The translations under genes were made by a program, and so were the position numbers. Positions 46,426 through 54,940 of a stretch of 64,000 nt of DNA are shown here, piece after piece. Below the pieces are notes generated by a model that had not been told where the DNA came from, made no database searches, and saw only the letters and a list, made by a program, of their open reading frames with translations. Numbering within the stretch: the first letter of the stretch is position 1; each line of letters starts with the position of its first letter. This DNA comes from Haloferax massiliensis (lineage in GTDB: Archaea; Halobacteriota; Halobacteria; Halobacteriales; Haloferacaceae), in assembly GCF_001368915.1 (NCBI RefSeq), contig NZ_CSTE01000001.1, positions 509,364 to 573,363 on the forward strand. The letters run 5' to 3'.

Positions 46426-46502
46426 AGCCAAGGGCCGGATTTGAACCGGCGGGGGTTCCGCTCTGCAGGCGGATGCGTTGGGCCGAACTCTGCCACCTTG
46501 GC
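46426..46502 (-). tRNA. tRNA-Cys (anticodon GCA)
   Basis: The acceptor stem is GCCAAGG/CCTTGGC. The anticodon arm CCGC-CTGCAGA-GCGG has GCA in the loop centre, and the T arm is GCCGG-TTCAAAT-CCGGC. The discriminator is U. CCA is not encoded, as usual in haloarchaea. In Haloferax relatives tRNA-Cys closes rRNA operons, which fits the 5S fragment and rRNA-type promoters upstream. Confidence 0.95.
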
Positions 46503-46634
46503 GCAGTTACTGGTATCCCGGTCTTGTGCTTAAGCCTGACGGTGTGCGACCTGAGTCGGGCGTTTTCGGTGTCTCGACTCGACGCGGTCGCTCTGAGTGT
46601 GTGCGTGCGAGCGGACGTCCGCTCGCTGTAAATG

Positions 46635-46666
46635 AAAAAAGCCCACTGGACCGAAGTCCAGCGGGC
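46635..46666 (-). terminator. Hairpin plus T-run downstream of the 5S fragment
   Basis: Leftward, GCCCGCTGGAC-TTCG-GTCCAGTGGGC folds into an 11-bp hairpin with a TTCG tetraloop, followed by TTTTTT. It has the form of an intrinsic terminator or a processing hairpin between 5S and tRNA-Cys. Confidence 0.7.
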
Positions 46667-46680
46667 TCTGTATGAGTGGG

Positions 46681-46706
46681 GGCGGCGAACTGGATTTCCC
46701 AGAGGC
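46681..46706 (-). rRNA. 3' end fragment of 5S rRNA
   Basis: Leftward, GCCTCTGGGAAATCCAGTTC followed by GCCGCC is the conserved 3' end of haloarchaeal 5S rRNA. The first ~95 nt of the molecule are absent: upstream of it the sequence is promoter and leader material. It is not a functional gene as it stands. Confidence 0.75.
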
Positions 46707-46739
46707 AGGACGCGTTGAATCGCCCTGCAATCGCGGTGT

Positions 46740-46930
46740 GTCGTTCGCATTCATCCGAAATGCCTTGGACCACTTAAGGCCGTCGTATCGTGGCGACCCC
46801 CGGGAAGGTGTGTCATCCCGGTGAGCGCCTGACGACCTTGGGGTCGGGCGTTCGGTGGAAGCCGTCGGGGGGAGTGCCCCCGTGCGCTTCTTCGCATTAG
46901 TCCGAATGGCACGGTTACATAAAAGGCCGT
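46740..46930 (-). promoter_or_regulatory. Tandem rRNA-type promoters
   Basis: Two homologous leftward units. One has TTTTATGTAA (46915-46924) and then CCATTCGGACTAATGCGAAG. The other has CCTTAAGTGG (46770-46779) and then GCATTTCGGATGAATGCGAA. Both are preceded by CGACGG. Tandem promoters of this form (TTCGGA..(A/G)AATGCGAA about 25 bp after the TATA element) drive haloarchaeal rRNA operons. Confidence 0.75.
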
Positions 46931-47199
46931 CGAACCGGCGGCGCTTCGTCATGCGGTTTCATGCCGCGATTGCTCATAAGATGATGACAGACTGTCGGCG
47001 GGAACGATGACTCTCGAAGGAACAGATATCGCGCGACTGGAGGCCGGTCGGTCATCCCCCGCGTCGTACGTTCGGTCTGACCGGGTGTCGGTCGCGCAAG
47101 CAGACGCTGGCGGCGCTGTCTGAAAGGCGTATCGACTGCTCTCTCGGGTTGTGCTGCTACGCGTGCGTACGCACGGTAAGAATGTGAACGTCGGTCGGA
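46931..47199. other. Intergenic region between the rrn promoter and the MC1 gene
   Basis: About 270 bp without a gene. Further rRNA promoter copies may lie here, but I see none as clear as the two listed. Confidence 0.35.
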
Positions 47200-47514
47200 T
47201 TACTCGTCGAGGTGTTCGATCCCCTTCTTTGAGACGTTACCCTTGGTAATCTTCCCCTCCATCCAGCCGGGCTTGTCCTCGGGGGCGCTGCTGTTCCACG
47301 CCCACGCGTCGAAGATGTGGACCTTGTCGGTCCCCTTCTCACGAAGTCGAATCTCGACCGCGTCCGACTTCGCCTCGTCCTCGGACCCGGCGGGGTCGAG
47401 TCGTCGGGCCGCCTTGAGCGCCGCTTGTCTCGGCATGCTGCCGGAAAACACACTCGTCTCTGTACCGTCCTCCTCTCGGAGCACGAAGTTCCGCTTACCG
47501 TCCTCGCGTACCAT
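47200..47514 (-). CDS. Non-histone chromosomal protein MC1
   Basis: 104 residues: MVREDGKRNFVLREEDGTET, SVFSGSMPRQAALKAARRLD, IRLREKGTDKVHIFDAWAWN and PGWMEGKITKGNVSKKGIEH. These match archaeal MC1, including the conserved P-x-QAALKAA helix, the VHI(F/Y).A beta strand and the Trp-rich arm. MC1 bends and compacts DNA in the cytosol. The TATA region lies before 47514 (tgataaatatatc, near 47552-47565). Confidence 0.92.
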   Translation of the reverse strand: MVREDGKRNFVLREEDGTETSVFSGSMPRQAALKAARRLDPAGSEDEAKSDAVEIRLREKGTDKVHIFDAWAWNSSAPEDKPGWMEGKITKGNVSKKGIEHLDE

Positions 47515-47751
47515 GATTTTCCACCTCTATGCCAATGAACCACATGGCACATGATAAATATATCGCCGGATTTCGACCGACGACGCCGTGTTGCTTATAA
47601 ACCCGGCCGATTTGCCGCGCCGGCGACCCCACCGAGGCGGCGGCGAGTTTCGCTGTGAGACGGTCGGGTTGCGGCGAAAATCACCACTCCACGGGCAGAC
47701 GGAGACAACACTTATGTATCCCCTGCGGCGAACCAACGGATAGACCCCCAG

Positions 47752-47949
47752 ATGGTCCGGAAAAAGAAGCTCAGTCCGAGTGGCGCCAAAGACGAGAACG
47801 GCGAGTACCACAACGTCCACGTCAACCTCCACGAAGACGAACTCGCGGTCGCCGGAATGGAGATCGGAGACGAGGTTTTCGTCCGCGTTCGGGACGGCAA
47901 AATCATCATCCAGAAAGCGGACCCAGACCAGGTCGAACACGACTTCTGA
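47752..47949 (+). CDS. Small AbrB-like protein (DUF8053-like)
   Basis: 65 residues: MVRKKKLSPSGAKDENGEYH, NVHVNLHEDELAVAGMEIGD, EVFVRVRDGKIIIQKADPDQ. The (V/I)NLHEDEL.(A/V).(M/L)..GDEVFVRVRDGKIIIQKA core is a swapped-hairpin fold. It is strictly conserved in haloarchaea next to pyrD, which starts 61 bp downstream, so the two may be co-transcribed. Confidence 0.8.
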   Translation: MVRKKKLSPSGAKDENGEYHNVHVNLHEDELAVAGMEIGDEVFVRVRDGKIIIQKADPDQVEHDF

Positions 47950-48009
47950 GCGCGTGACCCGTATCGTCTCGAACCAAGCCGCCGCCAGCGGAAGGCCCGA
48001 CAGACAGCA

Positions 48010-49065
48010 ATGAACCCCTACCGACTCGCCAAACCGCTCCTGTTTTCGCTCCCACCCGAGACCGCCCACCGGACCATCCACGGACTGCTCGCGACCGCTC
48101 GCGGCACCCCCGTCGAACCGCTGTTGGAGCGGCGCTACCGCGTCGACGACTCCCGGCTCGCCACGCGTGCGTTCGGCCTCGACTTCCCGAACCCGGTTGG
48201 CGTCGCGGCGGGCTTCGACAAGAACGCCGAGATACCCACCGTCCTCTCGGCGCTCGGCTTCGGCCACGTCGAGGTCGGCGGCGTCACCGCGGAGCCCCAG
48301 CCCGGAAACCCGCGCCCGCGCATGTTCCGCCTCCCCGAAGACGAGGCGCTCATCAACCGCATGGGCCTCAACAACGAGGGCGCGGACGCGGTCGGCGAGC
48401 GCCTCGCTGCCGGACCGCATCCCGACATCCCGGTCGGCGTCAACCTCGCGCTCTCGGAGGTGACGCCAACCGAGGAGGCCCCCGGCGACTACCGCTACAC
48501 CTACGAGCGCGTCGCCGACGGCGCGGACTACTTCGTCGTCAACGTCTCGTGTCCCAACAGCGAGGGGTTCCGCGACCTGCAGAACCGCGACTCCCTCGAA
48601 GCGATTCTCGGGGCGCTCGTCGACGCCGGTGCCGACCCGCTCCTCGTGAAACTCTCGCCGGACCTCCCGGACCCCGCCGTGGAGGACGCGCTCGAAGTCG
48701 TCGACGACCTCGGTCTCGACGGCGTCATCGCCAGCAACACGACCACCTCGCGGCCCGACACCCTTCGGAACCCCAACCGGGCCGAGCGCGGCGGCCTCTC
48801 CGGGAAGCCCATCGAGGCCGAGGCAACGAACATGATTCGCTTCATCGCCGAGCGGACCGACGTGCCCGTCGTGGGCGTCGGCGGCGTCTCGGACGCCGAA
48901 AGCGCCTACCGGAAGATTCGCGCCGGGGCCGAGATGGTCCAACTCTACACGGGCATGGTGTACGAGGGCCCGTCTATCGCCCGCGACATCAACCGCGGCC
49001 TCCTCGACCTGCTCGACCGCGACGGCTTCGACGACGTGGCCGACGCCGTCGGGTCGGGGCTGTAG
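48010..49065 (+). CDS. pyrD: Dihydroorotate dehydrogenase, quinone-dependent
   Basis: 351 residues. Class 2 N-terminal helices (MNPYRLAKPLLFSLPPETAH) suggest membrane association. FMN-binding motifs are FPNPVGVAAGFDKNAEIPTV, NRMGLNNEGADAV, FVVNVSCPNSEG with the catalytic Ser region, VIASNTTTSRPD and VGVGGVSDAESAYRKIRAGA. It oxidises dihydroorotate to orotate in pyrimidine synthesis, passing electrons to quinone. Confidence 0.96.
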   Translation: MNPYRLAKPLLFSLPPETAHRTIHGLLATARGTPVEPLLERRYRVDDSRLATRAFGLDFPNPVGVAAGFDKNAEIPTVLSALGFGHVEVGGVTAEPQPGNPRPRMFRLPEDEALINRMGLNNEGADAVGERLAAGPHPDIPVGVNLALSEVTPTEEAPGDYRYTYERVADGADYFVVNVSCPNSEGFRDLQNRDSLEAILGALVDAGADPLLVKLSPDLPDPAVEDALEVVDDLGLDGVIASNTTTSRPDTLRNPNRAERGGLSGKPIEAEATNMIRFIAERTDVPVVGVGGVSDAESAYRKIRAGAEMVQLYTGMVYEGPSIARDINRGLLDLLDRDGFDDVADAVGSGL

Positions 49066-49163
49066 CGTCGTCCGCGAGACCGCTCACCGCGAGGTGAGAA
49101 CCGACCGCCCGCGCATCGGTGTCGAACCGAAGACTAATTTTCGAGCCAGTCGCTTGACAAGAC

Positions 49164-50510
49164 GTGCGCCCGCCCTCCACTCGTGACTCCGGCGTGCTCG
49201 CGGTCCTCGTCTCGAACGCCGTCGCGCCGCTCGGCGTCCTGTTCCTCGGTTGGGCACCTGCCGCGCTCTTCGGCGTGTTCGTCGCCGAAATCGCCGCCGT
49301 GCTGTGGTGGACGCTGGTGAAGATACCCTTCGCCGCCAAACGCCCCAACAACGGCATCGGCGACGGGGACCGACTGTTCGGCCCGTTGCAGGCCAAGCGA
49401 GGGTCGGTTTCGCTCCCCGGCCCCCTCCCGGAGTGCTACCCGCGGAACGTCCCCACGTTCCTCATCGCGGCGTTCCTGCTCGTCCCGCTCGAACTCGCCA
49501 TCGCCTTCGTCGCCTTCGGCCTGATCGACCCGGTCGTCACCGACGAGGTCGCCGGACAGATTCTCCTCGGCGGCACGAGCGTGTTCGTCGGGCGGGGCGT
49601 CGAAACGGTCACCGGCTACTTCGCGGCGGGGGGCTACCGCGACCACTCCGCACGGTCGGTGTTGCTTCCCCCGTTCAAACTCCTGTTCGCCGCCGGACTG
49701 CTGATGTTCGTCTTCGGGCCGTTCGCGGTCGAACTCGAAAACGACGTGTTCCTCGTGATCCTCGTCGGCCTGAAACTCCTCTACGACCTCCGCGCGCTCC
49801 AACTCGAACGCGACGACGAAAAGCGGGGCGTCTTCTACCGCCTCTACGGGAGCGAGGAGACCGAGATAGAACCGGTTCCGGTCGAGGTGCCGGCGGAAGC
49901 GCCGACCTATCGAACCACGCCCGCTCGCGCGGTTGCTCTCACCGATGCGGCCTACCAAAGCCTCCGGTACACGGTCACCAGCGGCGTGCTGTGGTGCTAC
50001 GGCGTCGCCGCCGCCCTCGTCTTCTTCGGCGCGTGGACGTTCGCGCTCGCCCCGCTCGCCCTCGCCGCCGCGTTCGGGACCCTCCGGGGAGCCTCGCGCT
50101 ATCTGGCCTCCGGTCCCGTCGAGTTCCGGTGCTACGGCGACGTGCTCGTCGCCCACGACGCGCTGTTGGACGAACCCCAAGCTCGGCTCGAACGCGACGC
50201 GGTCACGGATGTCGATATCTCTGCGGACGCCGTCGACCGCCTGTTCGGCACGGAGACGGTGCGGTTCGAGACCGGCGTGGACACGAGTCCGGACGTGGGA
50301 CTCACCGTTCCCGACCCCGAGGAGGCTCGCACCGACGACGCGAACGCGAACCATCCGATGACGGTTCCCCACGTCGAAGACGCGGCCGCGGTGCTGGACG
50401 CCTTCGATGGCGGTGAAACCGAGGCTGAAGCTGAGTCGGAGACGGAGACGGAATCTGAGACCGAGACCGAGGCTGAGACCGAGACACCGGTTCCGAGCCG
50501 CGACGACTGA
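49164..50510 (+). CDS. Multi-pass membrane protein (DUF6498-like)
   Basis: 448 residues (GTG start at 49164). There are about six to seven hydrophobic helices (near residues 10-45, 94-120, 165-190 and 280-325) with the block LPECYPRNVPTFLIAAFLLV. A soluble C-terminal part ends in a long Glu/Thr/Ser repeat tail. The pattern GWxxxALFxxxxxEIxAVLWWTxVKIPFAAK is that of DUF6498 proteins. Function unknown. Confidence 0.78.
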   Translation: MRPPSTRDSGVLAVLVSNAVAPLGVLFLGWAPAALFGVFVAEIAAVLWWTLVKIPFAAKRPNNGIGDGDRLFGPLQAKRGSVSLPGPLPECYPRNVPTFLIAAFLLVPLELAIAFVAFGLIDPVVTDEVAGQILLGGTSVFVGRGVETVTGYFAAGGYRDHSARSVLLPPFKLLFAAGLLMFVFGPFAVELENDVFLVILVGLKLLYDLRALQLERDDEKRGVFYRLYGSEETEIEPVPVEVPAEAPTYRTTPARAVALTDAAYQSLRYTVTSGVLWCYGVAAALVFFGAWTFALAPLALAAAFGTLRGASRYLASGPVEFRCYGDVLVAHDALLDEPQARLERDAVTDVDISADAVDRLFGTETVRFETGVDTSPDVGLTVPDPEEARTDDANANHPMTVPHVEDAAAVLDAFDGGETEAEAESETETESETETEAETETPVPSRDD

Positions 50511-50576
50511 TGAGCCGCGGGCTGGGCGACCGAGTACCGAGAAAAGAACGCGAACGAAAACGACCGAGTCGCCGCC

Positions 50577-53189
50577 TCAGTCGGCGTGCTGGACGATGAC
50601 GATGGCGTCGCCGGCTTCGAGCATGTCGCCCTCGCCGACGTACTCGCGGGACTCCTCGATGGTGAACATCTCGGGGGCGAGTTCGACGCCCGCGACGTGC
50701 ATCACGCCGTCTTCGACCTCGTAGTCGTCGCTTTCGAGCGCGGCCTCGATGTCCGGGACCTGCGCGCCGTACTCGGGGCCGACGAGCGAGTAGTCGAGGT
50801 CGACGCCGGTCACGACCGACTCGATTTCGGGCTCCTCGTCGAGCAGTTCGAGCTCCTCGATGTGCATGACGCCGCTCACGTCTTCTTCGAAGCCGTGGAT
50901 GTCGCCGTACACTTCGACGAGGTCGACGGAGGCGTTCATCGAGAGCTGGTTGTCGCTTTTGTACTTGCGGAGCGCGCCGACGACGGCCATCGCCGTCTCG
51001 CCGGCCGCGACGTCGGCGTCGAGGCCGAGCGGTTCGGGCCACGGCTGGTCGTGGACGCTCGCCTCGTCGTACATGTCGCGCCACAGCTCCTCCGTGACGT
51101 GCGCGAGGATGGGCGCGAAGCAGGTCAGGAACCGCTTGTGGGCGGTCTGGAGCGTGTAGGCCGCCGAGGGGTCGTCGCCCTCGCGGACGCGCTGTTTGGC
51201 GATTTCGAGGTAGTCGTCGCAGAACGTGTGCCAGAAGAAACTCCGCAGGCGGTCGCGCGCCTTCGAGAACTCGCGGTTCTCCAGTTTCTCCGTGACGAAC
51301 CCGAGTTCGCGGTCGAGCGACGCCAGAAGCCAGCGGTCGATGGCCTTCAGGTCGTCGTGGTCGAACTCGGCGGGCGCGTCCTCGGTGAGGCTCTCGACGA
51401 GCTTCGAGGCGTTCCAGAGCTTCCGCATGAGCTTTTCGCCCGCGACGAGGCCCTTTTCCTGATACGGCAGGTCGTCGCCGACGGCGCTCCCGGCGGCCCA
51501 GTAGCGGGCGGCGTCGACCGGGAACTTCTCTAAGACCTCGTCGGGGGAGACGACGTTTCCGACGGACTTCGACATCTTCTCGCGGTTCTCGTCGAGGACC
51601 ATCCCGTTTATCATGACGCTGTCGAACGGGACCTCGCCGGTGTGCTCGTAGCACTTGACGACCGTGTGGAACAGCCAAAAGGAGATGATGTCGTGGCCCT
51701 GCGGGCGCATGTCGAACGGGTAGAGTTCGGGCCGTTCGAGTTCCATCGCCTCCGTCTCGGGGTTCCAGTCCCAGCCGCCGTTGATGAGGGGCGTGAGCGA
51801 CGAGGTCGCCCACGTGTCGAACACGTCGTCCTCGGCGGCGAACTCGTCGTGGCCGCACTCGGGACAGGCGTCGACCGGCGGGTCGTCCGAGAGCGGGTCG
51901 ACCGGCAGGTCCTCGCGGTCGGCGACGACGACGTGCTCGCAGTCCTCGCAGTACCAGACGGGGAACGGAATCCCCGAGGAGCGCTGTCGGGAGATGGCCC
52001 AGTCCCACTGGAGGCCTTCTATCCAGTTTTTGTACCGCGTGAACATCTTCTCGGGGTACCAGTCCATCTGCTCGCCGGCTTCGAGGTACTCCTCGCGCTT
52101 GTCGAGCAGTTTGATGTACCACTGGTCTTTGACGAGGAACTCGACGCTCGTGCCGCACCGCTCGTGGACGTTGACCGTGTGCGTGATGGCGCGCTTGTCG
52201 AGGAGCGCCCCGGCGTCGTCGAGGTCGGAGACGATGGCCTCCCGCGCCTCGTCGGCGGAGAGCCCGGCGTAGTCGTCGGCCTCCTCGGTCATCGTGCCGG
52301 ACTCGTCGATGGCGACGCGGAGCGGCAGGTCGTGGGCCTGATACCACTCGATGTCCGTCTGGTCGCCGAAGGTACAGCACATGACGAGACCCGTGCCGGT
52401 CTCCAGGTCGACGCGCTCGTCTTCGAGGATGGGAACCCGCTGTCCGAACAGCGGAACCTCCGCTTCCTGCCCGACGAGGTGCTCGTTGTCGTCGTCGTCC
52501 GGGTGGACGAAGACGGCGACGCAGGCGGGGAGCAGTTCGGGTCGCGTCGTGGAGATGACGAACGACTCCTCGGACTCGGCCACGCCGAACTCGATGTCGT
52601 GGAAGTGCGAGCCCTGCTCGTCGTCTTCGGTCTCGACCTGCGAGATTGCGGTCTCGCACTCGGGACACCAGATGGCGGGGGCGCGCTGGCGGTACTGCCG
52701 ACCCTTGTCGTAGAGGTCGACGAAAGAGAGCTGGGAGACGCGCTGGACCTCGGGCGAAATCGTCTGGTACGTCTGGTCCCAGTCGATGGAGATGCCGAGG
52801 TTCTGCATCTTCTCCGTGAACTCCCCTTCGTACTCCGCGGTGACCTCGCGGCAGAGCTTCTGGAACTCGCGTCGCTCGTAGTCCTGGTGTTTGATTCCGA
52901 GTTCGTCCTCGGTCAGGAGCTCCGACGCGATGCCGTTGTCGTCGTAGCCGAACGGGAAGTACACCTCGTCGCCGCGCATCCGGTTGAACCGAGCGACGAA
53001 GTCCTGGAGGGTGAAGCCGTAGACGTGGCCCCAGTGGAGGCTCCCGGACACCGTCGGCGGCGGTGAGTCGATAGAGAAGACGGTGTCGGGGTCTACCGCA
53101 CGCTCCGGGTACGCGTACAGGTCTTCGTCGACCCACCTCTCTTGCCACTTCGCCTCGACGGTTTCCGGATCGTATTCTCCGCTCGGCAT
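50577..53189 (-). CDS. valS: Valine-tRNA ligase
   Basis: 870 residues, class I synthetase. The HIGH-type motif is SLHWGHVYGF near residue 60 and KMSKSVGN near 545. The editing (CP1) domain with TTRPELLPACVAVFVHPDDD and zinc-type CPECE/CEDCE and CPECG segments are present. The anticodon-binding and C-terminal domains follow. It charges tRNA-Val. The start ATG follows directly after TATA-like and G+C-rich leader DNA. Confidence 0.97.
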   Translation of the reverse strand: MPSGEYDPETVEAKWQERWVDEDLYAYPERAVDPDTVFSIDSPPPTVSGSLHWGHVYGFTLQDFVARFNRMRGDEVYFPFGYDDNGIASELLTEDELGIKHQDYERREFQKLCREVTAEYEGEFTEKMQNLGISIDWDQTYQTISPEVQRVSQLSFVDLYDKGRQYRQRAPAIWCPECETAISQVETEDDEQGSHFHDIEFGVAESEESFVISTTRPELLPACVAVFVHPDDDDNEHLVGQEAEVPLFGQRVPILEDERVDLETGTGLVMCCTFGDQTDIEWYQAHDLPLRVAIDESGTMTEEADDYAGLSADEAREAIVSDLDDAGALLDKRAITHTVNVHERCGTSVEFLVKDQWYIKLLDKREEYLEAGEQMDWYPEKMFTRYKNWIEGLQWDWAISRQRSSGIPFPVWYCEDCEHVVVADREDLPVDPLSDDPPVDACPECGHDEFAAEDDVFDTWATSSLTPLINGGWDWNPETEAMELERPELYPFDMRPQGHDIISFWLFHTVVKCYEHTGEVPFDSVMINGMVLDENREKMSKSVGNVVSPDEVLEKFPVDAARYWAAGSAVGDDLPYQEKGLVAGEKLMRKLWNASKLVESLTEDAPAEFDHDDLKAIDRWLLASLDRELGFVTEKLENREFSKARDRLRSFFWHTFCDDYLEIAKQRVREGDDPSAAYTLQTAHKRFLTCFAPILAHVTEELWRDMYDEASVHDQPWPEPLGLDADVAAGETAMAVVGALRKYKSDNQLSMNASVDLVEVYGDIHGFEEDVSGVMHIEELELLDEEPEIESVVTGVDLDYSLVGPEYGAQVPDIEAALESDDYEVEDGVMHVAGVELAPEMFTIEESREYVGEGDMLEAGDAIVIVQHAD

Positions 53190-53279
53190 TGCGTTGGCGT
53201 ACCTACAGCCGGGTGGACTGTTAAACGCCTCGGTTAAGTGCCCGAGGGGACGGAATTCGGCCGCGCGAGCCGTGACTAC

Positions 53280-54485
53280 CTACAGCACAGAAAGCGCCGA
53301 CGCGAGGTCAGAGCGCAGGTCGTCGACGTGCTCGACGCCCACCGACAGCCGCAACAGCGAGTCCGAGATGCCGAGCGCGTCGCGTTCGGTCTGCGAGAGC
53401 GGCGAGTGGGTCATCGTCGCCGGGTGCTCGATGAGGCTCTCGACGCCGCCGAGGCTGACCGCCAGCGGGAACTCCCGGAGTTCGCCGAGGAACTCGGCGG
53501 TTCCGTCGAGGTCGGTGTCGAGTTCGAACGACAGCACGCCGCCGAAACCCGACTGCTGACGGGCCGCGAGGTCGTGTTGCGGATGGGACTCCAACCCCGG
53601 ATACAGCACCCGCGTCACGGCCTCGTGGGAGTCGAGGAACTCGGCGATTTCCATCGCGTTGGCCTCGTGCTGGCGCATCCGTAGCGGGAGCGTCTTGATG
53701 CCCCGAAGCGTCAGATAGGAGTCGAACGGCGAGAGCATCGACCCCATCCCGACGCGCTGGAGGAAGGTAATCTCCTCCAGTACGTCCTCGCGGTCGGTGA
53801 CGACCGCGCCGCCGATGGAGTCGGAGTGGCCGTTGAGATACTTCGTGGTGCTGTGGACGACCACGTCGGCTCCGAGCGACAGCGGGTTCTGGAACTGCGG
53901 GCTGAGGAAGGTGTTGTCCACGCCGAAGACCGCGTCGCCCTCGTCGGCGACGGCCGCGATGGCCTCGATGTCGCAGAGGTGCATGAGCGGGTTCGTCGGC
54001 GTCTCCATCCAGACGAGCGCCGTCTCCTCGCGCATCGCGGCCGCGACGTTCTCGGGGTCGGTGGCGTCGACGAACGACACGTCCACGTTCAGCCGGTCGG
54101 CGAACAGCCGGTTGAGCATCGTCTTCGTCCCGCCGTAGAGGTCCTCGAACGCGACGATGTGGTCGCCCGGCCGGACCACCGCGGTCATCGTCGCGGCGAT
54201 GGCCGCCGTGCCGGAGACGAACGCCAGCGCGTGGTCCGCGCCTTCGAGCGCCGCGAGCCGGTGTTCCAGCGCGTTCCGCGTCGGGTTCGACAGCCGCGAG
54301 TAGAGGTACTCGCCCGCGTCGGGGTCGAGCGTCTCCAAGTCCGCGTCGGGGTCGATGCTCGGCACCGCGTAGGTCGACGAGAGGTGGACCGGAACGACGA
54401 CGTCCTCGACGCCCGGAGCCGGGGCCTGCCCGCGCTCGCCGTGGGTCACCGCCAGCGTCTCGCGATGTACGTCATAATCATTCAT
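53280..54485 (-). CDS. Cystathionine gamma-synthase/lyase-type PLP enzyme
   Basis: 401 residues. HLSSTYAVPSIDPDADLETL, EYLYSRLSNPTRNALEHRLA and ALAFVSGTAAIAATM come first. The PLP-lysine follows in HSTTKYLNGHSDSIGGAVVT, then RHEANAMEIAEFLDSHEAVT and LSVGVEHVDDLRSDL. This is the Cys/Met-metabolism PLP family. Distinguishing a synthase (metB) from a lyase (metC/cgl) is not possible from the motifs I can see, so no symbol is given. Confidence 0.93.
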   Translation of the reverse strand: MNDYDVHRETLAVTHGERGQAPAPGVEDVVVPVHLSSTYAVPSIDPDADLETLDPDAGEYLYSRLSNPTRNALEHRLAALEGADHALAFVSGTAAIAATMTAVVRPGDHIVAFEDLYGGTKTMLNRLFADRLNVDVSFVDATDPENVAAAMREETALVWMETPTNPLMHLCDIEAIAAVADEGDAVFGVDNTFLSPQFQNPLSLGADVVVHSTTKYLNGHSDSIGGAVVTDREDVLEEITFLQRVGMGSMLSPFDSYLTLRGIKTLPLRMRQHEANAMEIAEFLDSHEAVTRVLYPGLESHPQHDLAARQQSGFGGVLSFELDTDLDGTAEFLGELREFPLAVSLGGVESLIEHPATMTHSPLSQTERDALGISDSLLRLSVGVEHVDDLRSDLASALSVL

Positions 54486-54617
54486 ACAAGAAAACCGACG
54501 ACTCGCGTCCTAAAGGTTTCTATCGGGTTCTGACCAAATGCACGAAAAGAATTACTGTCGGTGTATAATTACCACAGATAATCAGAGGTCGAGTTACAGA
54601 CCGTCAAAAAATCTGCC

Positions 54618-54653
54618 GGGAGCCTACGCCAGCGCCGACAGGTCGATGCTCCC
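54618..54653. other. Stem-loop displaying a 24-bp copy of the pheT 3' end
   Basis: GGGAGC (54618-54623) and GCTCCC (54648-54653) can close a loop containing 54624-54646. Positions 54623-54646 are identical to 54940-54963, the last codons and stop of pheT (DLSALA then TAG on the minus strand). A TATA-like tataatt lies at 54564-54570 on the plus strand. If transcribed rightward, the loop would be complementary to the pheT mRNA tail. Confidence 0.4.
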
Positions 54654-54764
54654 ACCGTTTTCCGTGACTTGCGCCGCTCGCCCGAGAGAATCTGTGTGGT
54701 GACTGACGATGGACGGCGTCCCCCCGCGGCAACGGCCCCACAATGAACTGCGGTTCCCCGATTC

Positions 54765-54880
54765 TTTTTATACGAAGTTGGCACACCCGGTAAGTGGAGG
54801 CGTTGCCTCCGAAGGCACCGACCGATGCTTGGGTAATCAGCCATAAATGCTCATTCGCTTCCGGGTGCCTTCTTCAGTCA
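54765..54880 (+). ncRNA. Candidate small RNA with its own promoter
   Basis: TTTTTATA (54765-54772) is a good rightward TATA box. About 24 bp after it comes a perfect hairpin GGAGGC-GTT-GCCTCC (54796-54810), then GAAGGCACC (54811-54819) pairing exactly with GGTGCCTTC (54864-54872). No open frame uses this promoter. The interval is otherwise empty between two leftward genes. Confidence 0.35.
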
Positions 54881-54940
54881 ACGACACACTGAGCCGCGAC
54901 GTTGCGCACAGGTTCTACTCAAAAACGAGCGACTCAGTCC

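Noticed and set aside
46530-46952. Several frames across the rRNA promoter/5S region on both strands
   Set aside because: They overlap promoters, the 5S fragment, the terminator and tRNA-Cys. No protein family features are visible.
50410-50505. A tandem repeat locus of GAGACCGAG-type units
   Set aside because: It lies in frame at the C-terminus of the DUF6498-like protein and encodes its Glu/Thr tail, so it is a coding low-complexity region.
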